Notes under the pieces: model-generated
Seen by the model: the letters and a program-made list of their open reading frames with translations, nothing else
Database searches by the model: none
What the model was told of the DNA's origin: nothing
Made by a program: the position numbers and the translations under genes
Shown here: positions 34,325 to 43,234 of the stretch, piece after piece
How the letters are laid out: every line of letters starts with the position of its first letter
Numbering within the stretch: position 1 is the stretch's first letter
Assembly: GCA_026706935.1 (NCBI GenBank)
Contig: JAPOXV010000019.1
Coordinates: 496,001-560,000, forward strand
Reading direction: 5' to 3'
Origin: Gammaproteobacteria bacterium
Lineage (GTDB): Bacteria > Pseudomonadota > Gammaproteobacteria > Pseudomonadales > Azotimanducaceae
DNA length: 64,000 nucleotides

Positions 34325-36040
34325 ATCAATCTACAAAGCACACTCAACGATCGAGTTGAGTCTTCTCTCCATAAATTCGTCGACGGAGAGCCGTCAGCCG
34401 TCGTAGTACCGGCCGGGCGACCGGAATTCGGTGACTACCAAGTTAATGGCATCATGGGAGCAGCGAAGCGCATTCGCACGAATCCCAGAGAGCTCGCGGC
34501 CAATGTAGTTGCCGAATTAAAGCTCGGAGACATAGCAGAATCGATCGAAATCGCCGGACCTGGTTTCCTCAACATTCGACTGAAACCGTCGTTCCTCAGC
34601 GAGCAACTTACAGAGTCGCCACTCCTCGAGAATACGAAGAATCCGAAACGAGTCGTCGTCGACTACTCGTCGCCGAATCTCGCCAAGGAAATGCATGTTG
34701 GTCACTTGCGAAGTACTGTCATCGGTGACGCTGTCGCTCGCACGCTGGAACTCGTCGGCCATACCGTCATACGACAAAACCACATTGGTGACTGGGGCAC
34801 GGCGTTCGGTCGACTTCTCGCTTATCTAGATGATGTCGGCGATGAAGCGACACAAAACGCAGAGCTACGCGACATCGAAGCACTTTACGTTGAAGCGAGT
34901 CAAAAGTTCGAATCGGATGCCGCTTTCGCAGACAGATCGCGTGCGATGGTGTTGGCGTTACAGGCTCATGAACCGCACGCCATTACGAAGTGGCAGAACT
35001 TCATGGTGCTCGCGCAGGAGCACATGAGTGATATCTACTCTCGATTGGATATCTCGCTTCAACCTCAAGATACACGTGGCGAGAGTACTTACAACGCGGA
35101 CATAGGACCGATGATCAAAGACCTGCAGAAGCAGGACGATGTTCTGGTAGAGTCAGATGGCGCGCTTTGCATCTTCATGCCTCAGTTCAAGAACAAAGAC
35201 GGCGAAGTCCAGCCGATGATCGTACAGAAGTCTGACGGCGGGTACCTCTACCACACGACGGACCTTGCTGCACTGTGTTATCGCCAAGAGGTGCTCCTCG
35301 CAGATCGTGTTCTCTATTTCACGGACGCTCGTCAGATTCTGCATTTTGAAATGCTCTTTGCCGCGAGCCGACTTGCCAACATTGCAAATCCAAGCGTAAT
35401 GCTTGAGCATCACCCGTTCGGAAAGATTCTCGGGACAGACGGGAAACCGTTCAAATCACGTTCAGGCGACAACATTCTCCTTCGAGATCTGATAGACGAA
35501 GCGATTGAGCGCGCAACGTCGTTGATCGTCGAGAAGAATCCTGACCTTGCCGACGCACAGCGCGACCATATCGCCCGAACCGTTGCGATTGGCGCGGTGA
35601 AGTACGCCGACCTCTCCAAGAATCGTTTACATGACTATACGTTCGATTGGGATGAAATGCTCGCTTTCGACGGAAACACAGCGCCTTATCTCCAATACGC
35701 GTATGCCCGAATTTCCGGTATATTCGAAAAGGGCGACATCGACATTGCTCAGTGCAATGCGCCGACTCGTCTCGATTCGGAAGTCGAACGCCAGTTGGCT
35801 GTCCACCTGTTGAGATTTCAAGAGGTCATCGAGCAAGTCGTCGCGGACGCAAAGCCACATTACCTCTGCAGCTACCTATACGATTTGACGGTTCGGTTTA
35901 TGCGTTTCTATGAGCAGTGCCCTATTCTCAGCGAGGAAGCATCGATCAGAGATGGTCGGTTAACGTTGTGCCGACGCACCGCCGAGACGTTAGAAACTGG
36001 ATTAGGTGCACTTGGAATACAAGTGCTGGACCGTATGTAA
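34325..36040 (+). CDS. argS: arginyl-tRNA synthetase
   Basis: ArgRS charges tRNA-Arg. The class I site reads NLAKEMHVGHLRST, with the GDWGTAFG segment after it and the C-terminal anticodon domain ending LGIQVLDRM. The first ordinary start, ATG 34454, would remove most of the N-terminal tRNA-D-loop domain. In-frame upstream sequence clearly encodes that domain (NLQSTLNDRVESSLHKF ... RPEFGDYQVNGIMGAAK, similar to E. coli NIQALLSEKV ... FGDYQANGMMAVAK). The codon where E. coli has its Met is ATC (34325). I therefore annotate from ATC, giving 571 residues, the expected length. Base error, rare initiation at ATC, or another mechanism could explain it. Confidence 0.9.
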   Translation: MNLQSTLNDRVESSLHKFVDGEPSAVVVPAGRPEFGDYQVNGIMGAAKRIRTNPRELAANVVAELKLGDIAESIEIAGPGFLNIRLKPSFLSEQLTESPLLENTKNPKRVVVDYSSPNLAKEMHVGHLRSTVIGDAVARTLELVGHTVIRQNHIGDWGTAFGRLLAYLDDVGDEATQNAELRDIEALYVEASQKFESDAAFADRSRAMVLALQAHEPHAITKWQNFMVLAQEHMSDIYSRLDISLQPQDTRGESTYNADIGPMIKDLQKQDDVLVESDGALCIFMPQFKNKDGEVQPMIVQKSDGGYLYHTTDLAALCYRQEVLLADRVLYFTDARQILHFEMLFAASRLANIANPSVMLEHHPFGKILGTDGKPFKSRSGDNILLRDLIDEAIERATSLIVEKNPDLADAQRDHIARTVAIGAVKYADLSKNRLHDYTFDWDEMLAFDGNTAPYLQYAYARISGIFEKGDIDIAQCNAPTRLDSEVERQLAVHLLRFQEVIEQVVADAKPHYLCSYLYDLTVRFMRFYEQCPILSEEASIRDGRLTLCRRTAETLETGLGALGIQVLDRM

Positions 36041-36093
36041 CGCGAGTCGCGATCGATCCGTCTTAGACCGCCGATGTGTGCCTAATTGGTGAT

Positions 36094-37311
36094 TTACGCA
36101 GTCGACGTCTGAGGCGTCGCGTAGTACTTGAGTTCGTTTATAAACGACTGAAGTTCTTGAACGTGGCCAAGGTCGCGCAACTTGCTTTCAGCCTGTTGAC
36201 ACCATTCTCGAAGCGCTTCATAAACGTCAGCTTTATTCCCCGTACGTTTTGACCAAACTTCCGAGAGTCGAACGCGTAACGCATACACCGTCTCAAGTGT
36301 CGGAAAACGACTCTTAATCTCTTCCAAGCATCGCTGTTCGGACACACTCAATGCTCTCTCGTTCCGACAAATCACGGCCTTCGCGCGTCGAAGTAGGCGT
36401 CGAGACCGATTGGCGAGATTCGTCTGGTACTGCGCGCGAACGAGTGGCGAGACAACCTTCGATCCGAACTTTGCCATCACGTTGAAGCGGTCGTTGGCAA
36501 GGGCGATCACGGCGTCTAGGTCAAGCTCCTGCTTCGACAAGTCCTTCGTCGCAACCGGACCAACCCGATTCGGCTTTGCGAGTCCAAACAATTCGAACAA
36601 GCGAATCCATCCCCAACCGACATCCAACTCCCATGACTTTACGGACAACTTCGGCGAATTAGGATAGGTGTGGTGATTGTTGTGAAGTTCCTCACCACAG
36701 ATTAGGATCCCCCACGGGACGATGTTCTTTGCATGATCGGGGCATTCAAAATTTCGATAACCCCACGCGTGACCGATACCGTTTATCACGCCAGCTGCCC
36801 AGAACGGTACCCACAACATCTGTACGAACCACACGAGTAGGCCCGAAACGCCAAACAAAATCAGATCGAGAACCAAGAACGCACCGATACCGGTAAACTC
36901 ACGGGTCACATACACATTACGTTCAAGCCAGTCGTCTGGAGTTCCTTTACCGTAAACACGTAAAGTCTCCGGTGTGATGCCTTTCCGATAGTGCTTCACG
37001 CCTTTGAACACGATCTCACCTAGTCCTTCGATGACCGGACTATGCGGATCCTCTTTCGTTTCAGTAAACGCATGGTGCTTTCGATGGACTGCCACCCACT
37101 CCTTCGTGGACATGCCAGTCGTTACCCACAACCAAAATCTAAAGACGTGCTTCAGCGCGGGATGCAGCTCAAGCGCGCGATGCGCGGCGTGTCGATGAAG
37201 GTAGACCGTAATCGCAACAAACGTCAGATGCGTCATTACAAGCGTAAAAACGATAGGCACCCATATCGAGAGCCCGACGACACCGAATAACCAATCCATC
37301 AAGTTTGGCAA
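36094..37311 (-). CDS. acyl-CoA/fatty acid delta-9 desaturase
   Basis: This membrane di-iron enzyme puts a double bond into acyl chains. The three histidine boxes are HRHAAHR (about 39-45), HRKHH (about 76-80) and HNNHH (about 215-219), on a frame of four membrane helices. The C-terminal 140 residues form a charged helical extension (from about DRFNVMAKFG) known from the same desaturase group in gammaproteobacteria. The start is taken as TTG 37311, with AGAGG seven bases upstream; ATG 37299 is the alternative. It faces argS across about 50 bases. Confidence 0.92.
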   Translation of the reverse strand: MPNLMDWLFGVVGLSIWVPIVFTLVMTHLTFVAITVYLHRHAAHRALELHPALKHVFRFWLWVTTGMSTKEWVAVHRKHHAFTETKEDPHSPVIEGLGEIVFKGVKHYRKGITPETLRVYGKGTPDDWLERNVYVTREFTGIGAFLVLDLILFGVSGLLVWFVQMLWVPFWAAGVINGIGHAWGYRNFECPDHAKNIVPWGILICGEELHNNHHTYPNSPKLSVKSWELDVGWGWIRLFELFGLAKPNRVGPVATKDLSKQELDLDAVIALANDRFNVMAKFGSKVVSPLVRAQYQTNLANRSRRLLRRAKAVICRNERALSVSEQRCLEEIKSRFPTLETVYALRVRLSEVWSKRTGNKADVYEALREWCQQAESKLRDLGHVQELQSFINELKYYATPQTSTA

Positions 37312-37426
37312 TGCGAAACCTCTACCGACATTGGAGGAAATTTGAGACGCACAAACCGTGCGACAAAGAAAACGATCTCGTCATAAACGGGACCGTGAAA
37401 CGGGTTGTTATTTTACGGTGAAATGC

Positions 37427-38542
37427 TCAGATACCGAACAATGAAACCGCGTTTTCACCGAGTACTTTGGCACGTCGTGCGGGCGCTAAATCCGCGACCG
37501 AAACGTCGATCAATTCTCGCGCATCCAACCGTGAATCGATGTGCGGATAGTCGCTACCCCACAGAATGTGTTCCTCCCCAACAAGGTCGCACATTGCGTC
37601 GATTGTCCGCTCCTCCGGTTCGGCGACGAAATAGCAATTCCGTTTGAAATAGTCACTCGGTTTCATCTCTAATCCGCTGGCAAATCCAAAGAAATGGAAT
37701 TTCTCATCAAGCCGATCCATTAGGTACGCCGCATACCCACAACCGGCCTCAACGCTCACGATTTTCAGAGAAGGAAAGCGATCGAATAAACCGTCGAGTA
37801 CGACCGTCGCCATTGCTGGGATCAACTGACCCGTCGCACCCATTCCAAACGTAAATACGCCACCCAAGTTCTTGCCGCCGCTGGACCACGCACCAAACGC
37901 GGATGCCGTTCCGGAAAATCGGACGATGACGTGAAAACACCCCGGAATGTCTGCTTCGCTACAAAGCTGCCAGATCGGATCAAAGTGTGCCTCGCCAGGT
38001 CGATGACCGCCACACACTTCGGGTGGAATGAATAGACCTCTAAAACCCGCATCTATACAAACCTGTAATTCACGAACTGCCTCGTCGACATCAAGCCAAT
38101 TCAATGCGGCGATTGGTACGACGCGATCAGGTACTTCCTTAAAGAAATCGGTTTGCCACCGGTTATAGGCGCGACAGTATGCCGACGCAAGATTCACATC
38201 ATCGGTTGGAAATGGCAGAATGCCGATTGTGGGGAACAAAACGCCGCGGTCCACACCCCATTCATCCAACATCTTCGCACGTTCGTGTGGGTCGTAGCTT
38301 GCTGGGGGACAGCCGTCCACGTACTTAGCCCCTTGCGTGAACAGTTCAGCGGGTTTTAGATTCGCGCCACCAAGTCCAGCCAAGACGCCTTGAAGGACGA
38401 CTTGCTCACCGATAATCAACTGTTCCACGCCATCGTTTTCTTCGATTCGAATCGCACGATCCTGGTACTTTGACTCAAGATAGTTCTGCCAAAGATCAGG
38501 TGGTTCCATAACATGCGAATCGCAATCGATAACAACGGACAT
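37427..38542 (-). CDS. amidohydrolase family 2 (TIM-barrel metal hydrolase)
   Basis: The 371-residue protein begins with VIDCDSHVMEPPDLW, where the D-x-H pair binds metal, and has the catalytic ILWGSDYPHID near residue 325. This is the amidohydrolase-2 family that includes decarboxylases (ACMSD-like) and hydrolases of aromatic or lactone substrates. The substrate is not clear. The gene stands alone on the minus strand, 38 bases from mnmC in the divergent direction, with the desaturase gene downstream. Confidence 0.88.
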   Translation of the reverse strand: MSVVIDCDSHVMEPPDLWQNYLESKYQDRAIRIEENDGVEQLIIGEQVVLQGVLAGLGGANLKPAELFTQGAKYVDGCPPASYDPHERAKMLDEWGVDRGVLFPTIGILPFPTDDVNLASAYCRAYNRWQTDFFKEVPDRVVPIAALNWLDVDEAVRELQVCIDAGFRGLFIPPEVCGGHRPGEAHFDPIWQLCSEADIPGCFHVIVRFSGTASAFGAWSSGGKNLGGVFTFGMGATGQLIPAMATVVLDGLFDRFPSLKIVSVEAGCGYAAYLMDRLDEKFHFFGFASGLEMKPSDYFKRNCYFVAEPEERTIDAMCDLVGEEHILWGSDYPHIDSRLDARELIDVSVADLAPARRAKVLGENAVSLFGI

Positions 38543-38600
38543 GTGGTTGTGACCAAGTGAAAATCAGCGTTATTCTAGATTGAGCAGATTTCTCGCATCG

Positions 38601-40379
38601 ATGCCCGATCCCGAAATTGAATGGATCGGCGAACGGTTGTACTCAAAGCGATTTCGCGACATCTACTTCGCGCTCGATGGTCCTGCCGAGACCCGTCGGG
38701 TATTTATCGAACCCGCAAATCTGATCGAGCGAATTCACAACCAAGAGATGTTCTCCATTATGGAGTTCGGTTTCGGAACAGGTCTCAATTTCCTAACGCT
38801 CGCCCGGATGTTGAAAGACCATCGGGTCCGTTCTCGCGTACGCTACATTAGCGTCGACAACTATCCGCTCAATTCGACAGATATTGCGCGTGCGTTAAAG
38901 CCCTTTAATGACGATCTCGATCTAACAGACGCGTTGCTCAGTCATTTGCCACCACGGGTTCCTGGTTGGCATAAACGATATTTCTTCAACCCTGACGTGG
39001 AACTCTCGCTGTGCTATAGCGACGTAGCGACGGCGCTTCAGGACTTTGTTGCTACCGATGAGAGCGGGATAGACGCTTGGTTCCTCGACGGCTTCGCGCC
39101 TAACCGCAATGCCGACATGTGGGAACCCGAACTCTTCGAAAAGATGCGCTCCGTTACGAAGCATGGCGGAACGGTCACGACATTTTCTGCTGCAGGTCGT
39201 GTGCGAAACTCACTACAGACGGCAGGATTTAGAACAAGGCGCATTGAAGGTCAGGAATCTCAGAAACGTCATACCACGCTGGCGACAATCGAAGACAAAG
39301 GGTTCACTCCCGCGACTCTACCAAAGCGAGTCCGCGTTATAGGTGGCGGGTTGGCAGGGACGACGGTTGCTCAAACACTTGCGAGAAAGGGCGTGGAAGT
39401 CGAGCTGCTCGAAAGGGAACACAGCATTGGCACCAAGACCTCCTCGATTCCTGCCGCAATACAACACCCACGACTATCAGCAGCCGACACACTTCTTGCG
39501 TCGTTTCGCATCCACGCATACGCGCACGCACGATCGCTATTGAATGGTTACGACGCCGTCTCAACGATTGGCGCTGTTCACCTTCCAGATGATGGTATGT
39601 CCTTGGCGCGACTCACTGACGTTGCCGAGCTCTTAGGGAACGACTGGATGACTCTTCTTGATTCCCACGGTACCCATGACTTGACTAATCAATCAATAGA
39701 CGGTGCATGGTTTCCGAGATCAGCGATCGTGAACGGTGCGCAGCTTTGTGATGAATTGGTTGCGCATGATCGAATCCAAGTGGTAACGGCTCGCGAGTAC
39801 GACTTCCCCAGTCGCCACGACGATATTGAAACGGTGTGTGCAACGGGATGTGATATCCCGATCGAGATCGACTCGATGCCTATGGAGACGATCGTCATTC
39901 CGGGACAAGTGGATGGATTTACACTCTCACGAAATGACGGTGCTTTCCAGCATATCGTTGCACACAATGGCTACGTAGCGCCTCAAAGCGGGACGCTCTA
40001 TGCAGGGTCGACGTATGAATACAGTCCATGGCCCGAAGGCGAAGCAACACGAACGAACAAAGCTCGCATAGAACCGCTCATATCAAACGCTCGTCTTGAG
40101 CACAAGTCCGTATTCCGCGCGAACCGGGTCGTATCGTCCGATCGACTTCCTATCGTAGGGGCAACAGCAAAACGTTCGTGGGTAAGTTGGGCGCACGGTA
40201 GTGGTGGCACGATTACAGCGCCGTTTGCCGCTGAGCTTGTCGCGAGTGCGATCGTAAACGAGATCACCCCTGGCTCCACGAGAATGGAACAATTGGTGTC
40301 TCCCGATCGTTTTCGAATCCGTCAGCAACGTCGACCGAATCCGCTTACGCGAGGTTTTCGAACCGGACCGAGTTCCTGA
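38601..40379 (+). CDS. mnmC: bifunctional tRNA mnm5s2U biosynthesis protein MnmC
   Basis: MnmC carries out the last two steps of 5-methylaminomethyl-2-thiouridine synthesis at tRNA wobble position 34. The N-terminal half is the SAM methyltransferase (MEFGFGTGLNFL at about 55-66; AWFLDGFAPNRNADMW), the C-terminal half the FAD oxidase (RVIGGGLAGTTVAQTLARKG at about 250; LPIVGAT and HGSGGTI near the end). ATG 38601 gives 592 residues; a TTG seven codons earlier is also in frame. It is shorter than the E. coli enzyme (about 668) but both domains are complete. Confidence 0.93.
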   Translation: MPDPEIEWIGERLYSKRFRDIYFALDGPAETRRVFIEPANLIERIHNQEMFSIMEFGFGTGLNFLTLARMLKDHRVRSRVRYISVDNYPLNSTDIARALKPFNDDLDLTDALLSHLPPRVPGWHKRYFFNPDVELSLCYSDVATALQDFVATDESGIDAWFLDGFAPNRNADMWEPELFEKMRSVTKHGGTVTTFSAAGRVRNSLQTAGFRTRRIEGQESQKRHTTLATIEDKGFTPATLPKRVRVIGGGLAGTTVAQTLARKGVEVELLEREHSIGTKTSSIPAAIQHPRLSAADTLLASFRIHAYAHARSLLNGYDAVSTIGAVHLPDDGMSLARLTDVAELLGNDWMTLLDSHGTHDLTNQSIDGAWFPRSAIVNGAQLCDELVAHDRIQVVTAREYDFPSRHDDIETVCATGCDIPIEIDSMPMETIVIPGQVDGFTLSRNDGAFQHIVAHNGYVAPQSGTLYAGSTYEYSPWPEGEATRTNKARIEPLISNARLEHKSVFRANRVVSSDRLPIVGATAKRSWVSWAHGSGGTITAPFAAELVASAIVNEITPGSTRMEQLVSPDRFRIRQQRRPNPLTRGFRTGPSS

Positions 40380-40851
40380 CTTCCGGAGTCGCCGGAGTAC
40401 GACAATCCTATGAGTTTCTCGATCGCGTGCTAAAGGAAGCCGTACTTGCACGAATCACGAATCTTCGTTGAGCTCTTCAGTATGTGTATCACAGAGCTCG
40501 ATGACGAGTACGTCAAGAAGCTTCTCTTTTCTTAAGCCACGACTATGCGCTACGCTTTCGACTGACACAATCTGCTGTTCTATAAAACCTACGTATTTCT
40601 ACGCAGAAGGTTTTATCTGCACTCGCGTCACAAACCCCATTCGATCGACCGGGCGAAGCGCATGGGTATTAAAGAGCCTGACCGGGCACGGCGCCAATAC
40701 ATACGAACTCGACGAACCCACACGTCCAAACCTGCCATCGATGTAGCGCCACATTGCGACGAACATACCCGAGAATTGCCACTCTCGATGCAAACAAGCC
40801 GATTACGCTAACCATGTCGATTGAATTGCGCTCAATGCTTGCAATTGACGA
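40380..40851. other. convergent intergenic region
   Basis: About 470 bases lie between mnmC and the MurG-type gene. Two short overlapping frames exist on opposite strands (40468-40746 plus, 40599-40793 minus) but neither shows family similarity or a good start. The main structure is the hairpin at 40582-40616. Confidence 0.45.
40582..40616. terminator. candidate bidirectional terminator hairpin
   Basis: ATAAAACCT and AGGTTTTAT form nine base pairs, with CGTA/TACG adding four more inside. The T-rich right arm on either strand suits termination for both convergent neighbours. The stem is AT-rich, so strength is uncertain. Confidence 0.45.
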
Positions 40852-41919
40852 TTAACGCCGAGCAACCCTTGCGAGCTCTTCATAAATCAACGTGACGCTA
40901 TCCCTCACTTCAAACGTTTGGAGATTCGTCAGCCAGTAGTCGCGGTCACGCTCGACGAACTCCACCGCGTTTAGGAGAGAGACCGAATTGAGGGTTTCCT
41001 CAGGTACCACGAAACTCCAACCGCGGCGTTCAGCCATCGTAGCGTTCTCTATCTGATCGCCTCGACTCGCGCGCCTCGAAAGTGGGATCAAAATGTTGAT
41101 CTTCTTCAACGCGAGCAACTCATACAACGCGTTCGCGCCTGATCTTGAAATCACCAAATCTGCCGCTGCAAGCACATCTCCCCACTCTTCAGAGACGTAT
41201 TCGTATTGAGCATAGTTGGGCCGATCGTAAGTGTTGTCGATTTGATTTGCGCCACAGACGTGCACGACGAAATACGCTTCACAGAGTCGAGCGAGTGACT
41301 CTCGAACAACCGCATTGATCGCTGCGGCACCAAGGCTACCCCCCACTACGACGAGTATTCGTGAATCTGGTGGCGCAGCCAACCACTTCCGACCTCGTTC
41401 TGCATCACCGTTTAGTAAATCAGGTCGAACGGCAGTACCGGTGACAAGAACGTTTCGTGTTCGAACAGAAGTTTCAGGGAAGTTCAAGCACAACGATTTG
41501 ATGAACGGTAGACATAGTCGATTCGCCAATCCAGGCGTTAGATCCGATTCGTGTGCTACAACGGGTACCCGATTAAGCCACGCAGCAAATACGACCGGGA
41601 ATGCAACGTAACCGCCCTTCGAAAAAACGACGACCGGTTTAACTCGTCTCATTAACGAGAAGGCTTGCGAAATTCCCTTAAAAACGCGAAAAGCGTCAAC
41701 AAGATTTTCAAGCGAAAAATATCGCCGCAACTTTCCCGTCGTGATGCCATAAAACGGTATATCAAGACCTTCAATCAGGAGTTCCTCTAACCCGCTCGTG
41801 GATCCGACAAATGAGACTTCCAAACCATCGTCTAGCAATCGTTGAATGATCGGAATCGACGGGATCACGTGACCAGCCGTACCACCGCCCGTGACGACGA
41901 TGTGTTTAACTCTTGTCAA
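40852..41919 (-). CDS. murG: MurG-type UDP-GlcNAc glycosyltransferase
   Basis: MurG adds GlcNAc to lipid I to make lipid II in peptidoglycan synthesis. The glycine-rich GGGTAGHVIPS near the N-terminus, VVVGGSLGAAAINAVV (about 187-202) and VISRSGANALYELLALK (about 255-271) are family marks. TTG 41919 gives 355 residues and overlaps hda by 14 bases; another TTG at 41940 is possible. The gene is not in the usual dcw cluster but next to hda and resembles the stand-alone MurG type of Firmicutes, so it may be a second copy or a related glycosyltransferase. Confidence 0.8.
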   Translation of the reverse strand: MTRVKHIVVTGGGTAGHVIPSIPIIQRLLDDGLEVSFVGSTSGLEELLIEGLDIPFYGITTGKLRRYFSLENLVDAFRVFKGISQAFSLMRRVKPVVVFSKGGYVAFPVVFAAWLNRVPVVAHESDLTPGLANRLCLPFIKSLCLNFPETSVRTRNVLVTGTAVRPDLLNGDAERGRKWLAAPPDSRILVVVGGSLGAAAINAVVRESLARLCEAYFVVHVCGANQIDNTYDRPNYAQYEYVSEEWGDVLAAADLVISRSGANALYELLALKKINILIPLSRRASRGDQIENATMAERRGWSFVVPEETLNSVSLLNAVEFVERDRDYWLTNLQTFEVRDSVTLIYEELARVARR

Positions 41920-42559
41920 AACCCATGACTTCGCGCACAAAAGGAATGGTCAGCGTTCGATTCTCAAGCATCGAAGAGCGATCGAGCTTCTGTAATGAAT
42001 CCCAAAGACTCTCCTGCGTTCGCGGAATGCGATCGAGTAGAAACTGGATGACGTCATCAGTAATACCGATTGCCCGATCATTCGCCCAGAATTTCAGCAA
42101 GTTCGCCCTCGCCGACTCCGGCACCGGCATTAGTTCCACACGTTCAAAGAGACTCATTCGCGACGCCAGATCTCGATAAAGAAATGACACTTCATTGGGT
42201 GCACTATGTGCACTCACGACCCATCGAGTCTTGGTGAAATCGGTTGCTTCATACACTGCAAAGAGCGCGTATTCATTCTCTTCAACGCCACAAAGTTGGT
42301 CGATGTCGTCAATTAACAACAACGGCGTTACCAGATCTTCGTCGAGGCTCGGTGGATGTTCCGTGATGTAGCGCGCTTCCGACAATTCCCGCGCCAATGA
42401 CCGTAGTACGTGAGACTTCCCTGTTGCTCCTTCCCCAAACAACCACACTCGTTCACCTTGGCGCACACGATTAAGTGCAATTTCATTCTGACCGACGAAA
42501 AACGTCTCAAATGAGGCTTCCGACGCGGTCGTCAGACCCAGACCGACTTTCTCGTTCAA
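41906..42559 (-). CDS. hda: DnaA regulatory inactivator Hda
   Basis: Hda is a DnaA-like AAA+ protein that, with the DNA clamp, promotes ATP hydrolysis by DnaA and so limits initiation. The 217 residues show a Walker A FGEGATGKSH (about 40-49), Walker B LLLIDDIDQL and arginine-finger region RDLASRMSLFERVEL. It starts with TTG 42559 overlapping the stop of the phosphatidyltransferase gene. The clamp-binding motif (QL-x-L/F) usual at the Hda N-terminus is not obvious here. Confidence 0.88.
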   Translation of the reverse strand: MNEKVGLGLTTASEASFETFFVGQNEIALNRVRQGERVWLFGEGATGKSHVLRSLARELSEARYITEHPPSLDEDLVTPLLLIDDIDQLCGVEENEYALFAVYEATDFTKTRWVVSAHSAPNEVSFLYRDLASRMSLFERVELMPVPESARANLLKFWANDRAIGITDDVIQFLLDRIPRTQESLWDSLQKLDRSSMLENRTLTIPFVREVMGFDKS

Positions 42560-43146
42560 GGGTTGGTTGTATTGGCCTGTTCTTCGGATACGGCGAGATG
42601 TTCCTTAAGACGCACAGACCACGTATACACATATGCGATTCCCGACACGACCGCGAACAGGACCATCAGGTAGACACCAACTGGGTCTACAAATCGAGCG
42701 GTAAGACTCGCTAGTTGCGGCACATCGGTCTGCGCAGCGATGATCGCACAAAGCACAACGATGAGCACTGATGTATTGATGCGGCTGATCATCAGCGGTT
42801 CGATGTCTAATCGCTGTACGATCGAGCGGAAAGCGATTGCCCCGCCAAGAATCACAACTTCCCGACCAATGATGATTGACGAAGCCCAAAGCGGTAACAA
42901 TCCCGTGAGCAACATCACGGATACGACCACCAACGCGAGCAGCTTGTCTGCGATCGGATCCGCTAATTCCCCGAATCGCGAAGTCGAATTGAATCGACGT
43001 GCGAGAAATCCGTCCAACAGATCTGATATCCCAGCGATGATCAAGAGGACGAGGCACGTTCCGAATTGACCTGTCCACAGCGTCCACGCAATCGGTAACA
43101 CCATCAGGATTCGAATGACGGTCAGTGTGTTCGGTAGGAGACTCAT
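42556..43146 (-). CDS. CDP-alcohol phosphatidyltransferase
   Basis: The signature of the family, D-x2-D-G-x2-A-R-x8-G-x3-D-x3-D, is complete in DLLDGFLARRFNSTSRFGEL and the following ADPIADK. The 196 residues span about six membrane helices. Members make phosphatidylglycerophosphate or similar lipids from CDP-diacylglycerol; PgsA-type activity is likely. In many gammaproteobacteria a gene of this type stands beside hda and purM, as here, next to a DUF2066 gene. ATG 43146; the stop overlaps hda. Confidence 0.88.
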   Translation of the reverse strand: MSLLPNTLTVIRILMVLPIAWTLWTGQFGTCLVLLIIAGISDLLDGFLARRFNSTSRFGELADPIADKLLALVVVSVMLLTGLLPLWASSIIIGREVVILGGAIAFRSIVQRLDIEPLMISRINTSVLIVVLCAIIAAQTDVPQLASLTARFVDPVGVYLMVLFAVVSGIAYVYTWSVRLKEHLAVSEEQANTTNP

Positions 43147-43234
43147 CAGTTAATTCGTCGTGGATGGGTCCAAGCCCGTCGTTAGTGCTTCCTTTACGCG
43201 CGGTGGCGGCTTTGATGGACAGTATTGTGAGATT

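Noticed and set aside
36094-36500. C-terminal extension of the desaturase as a fusion with a foreign domain
   Set aside because: Similar extensions are usual in this gammaproteobacterial desaturase group.
40468-40793. Two short opposite-strand frames between mnmC and the MurG-type gene
   Set aside because: Neither has a good start site or similarity; composition looks random.
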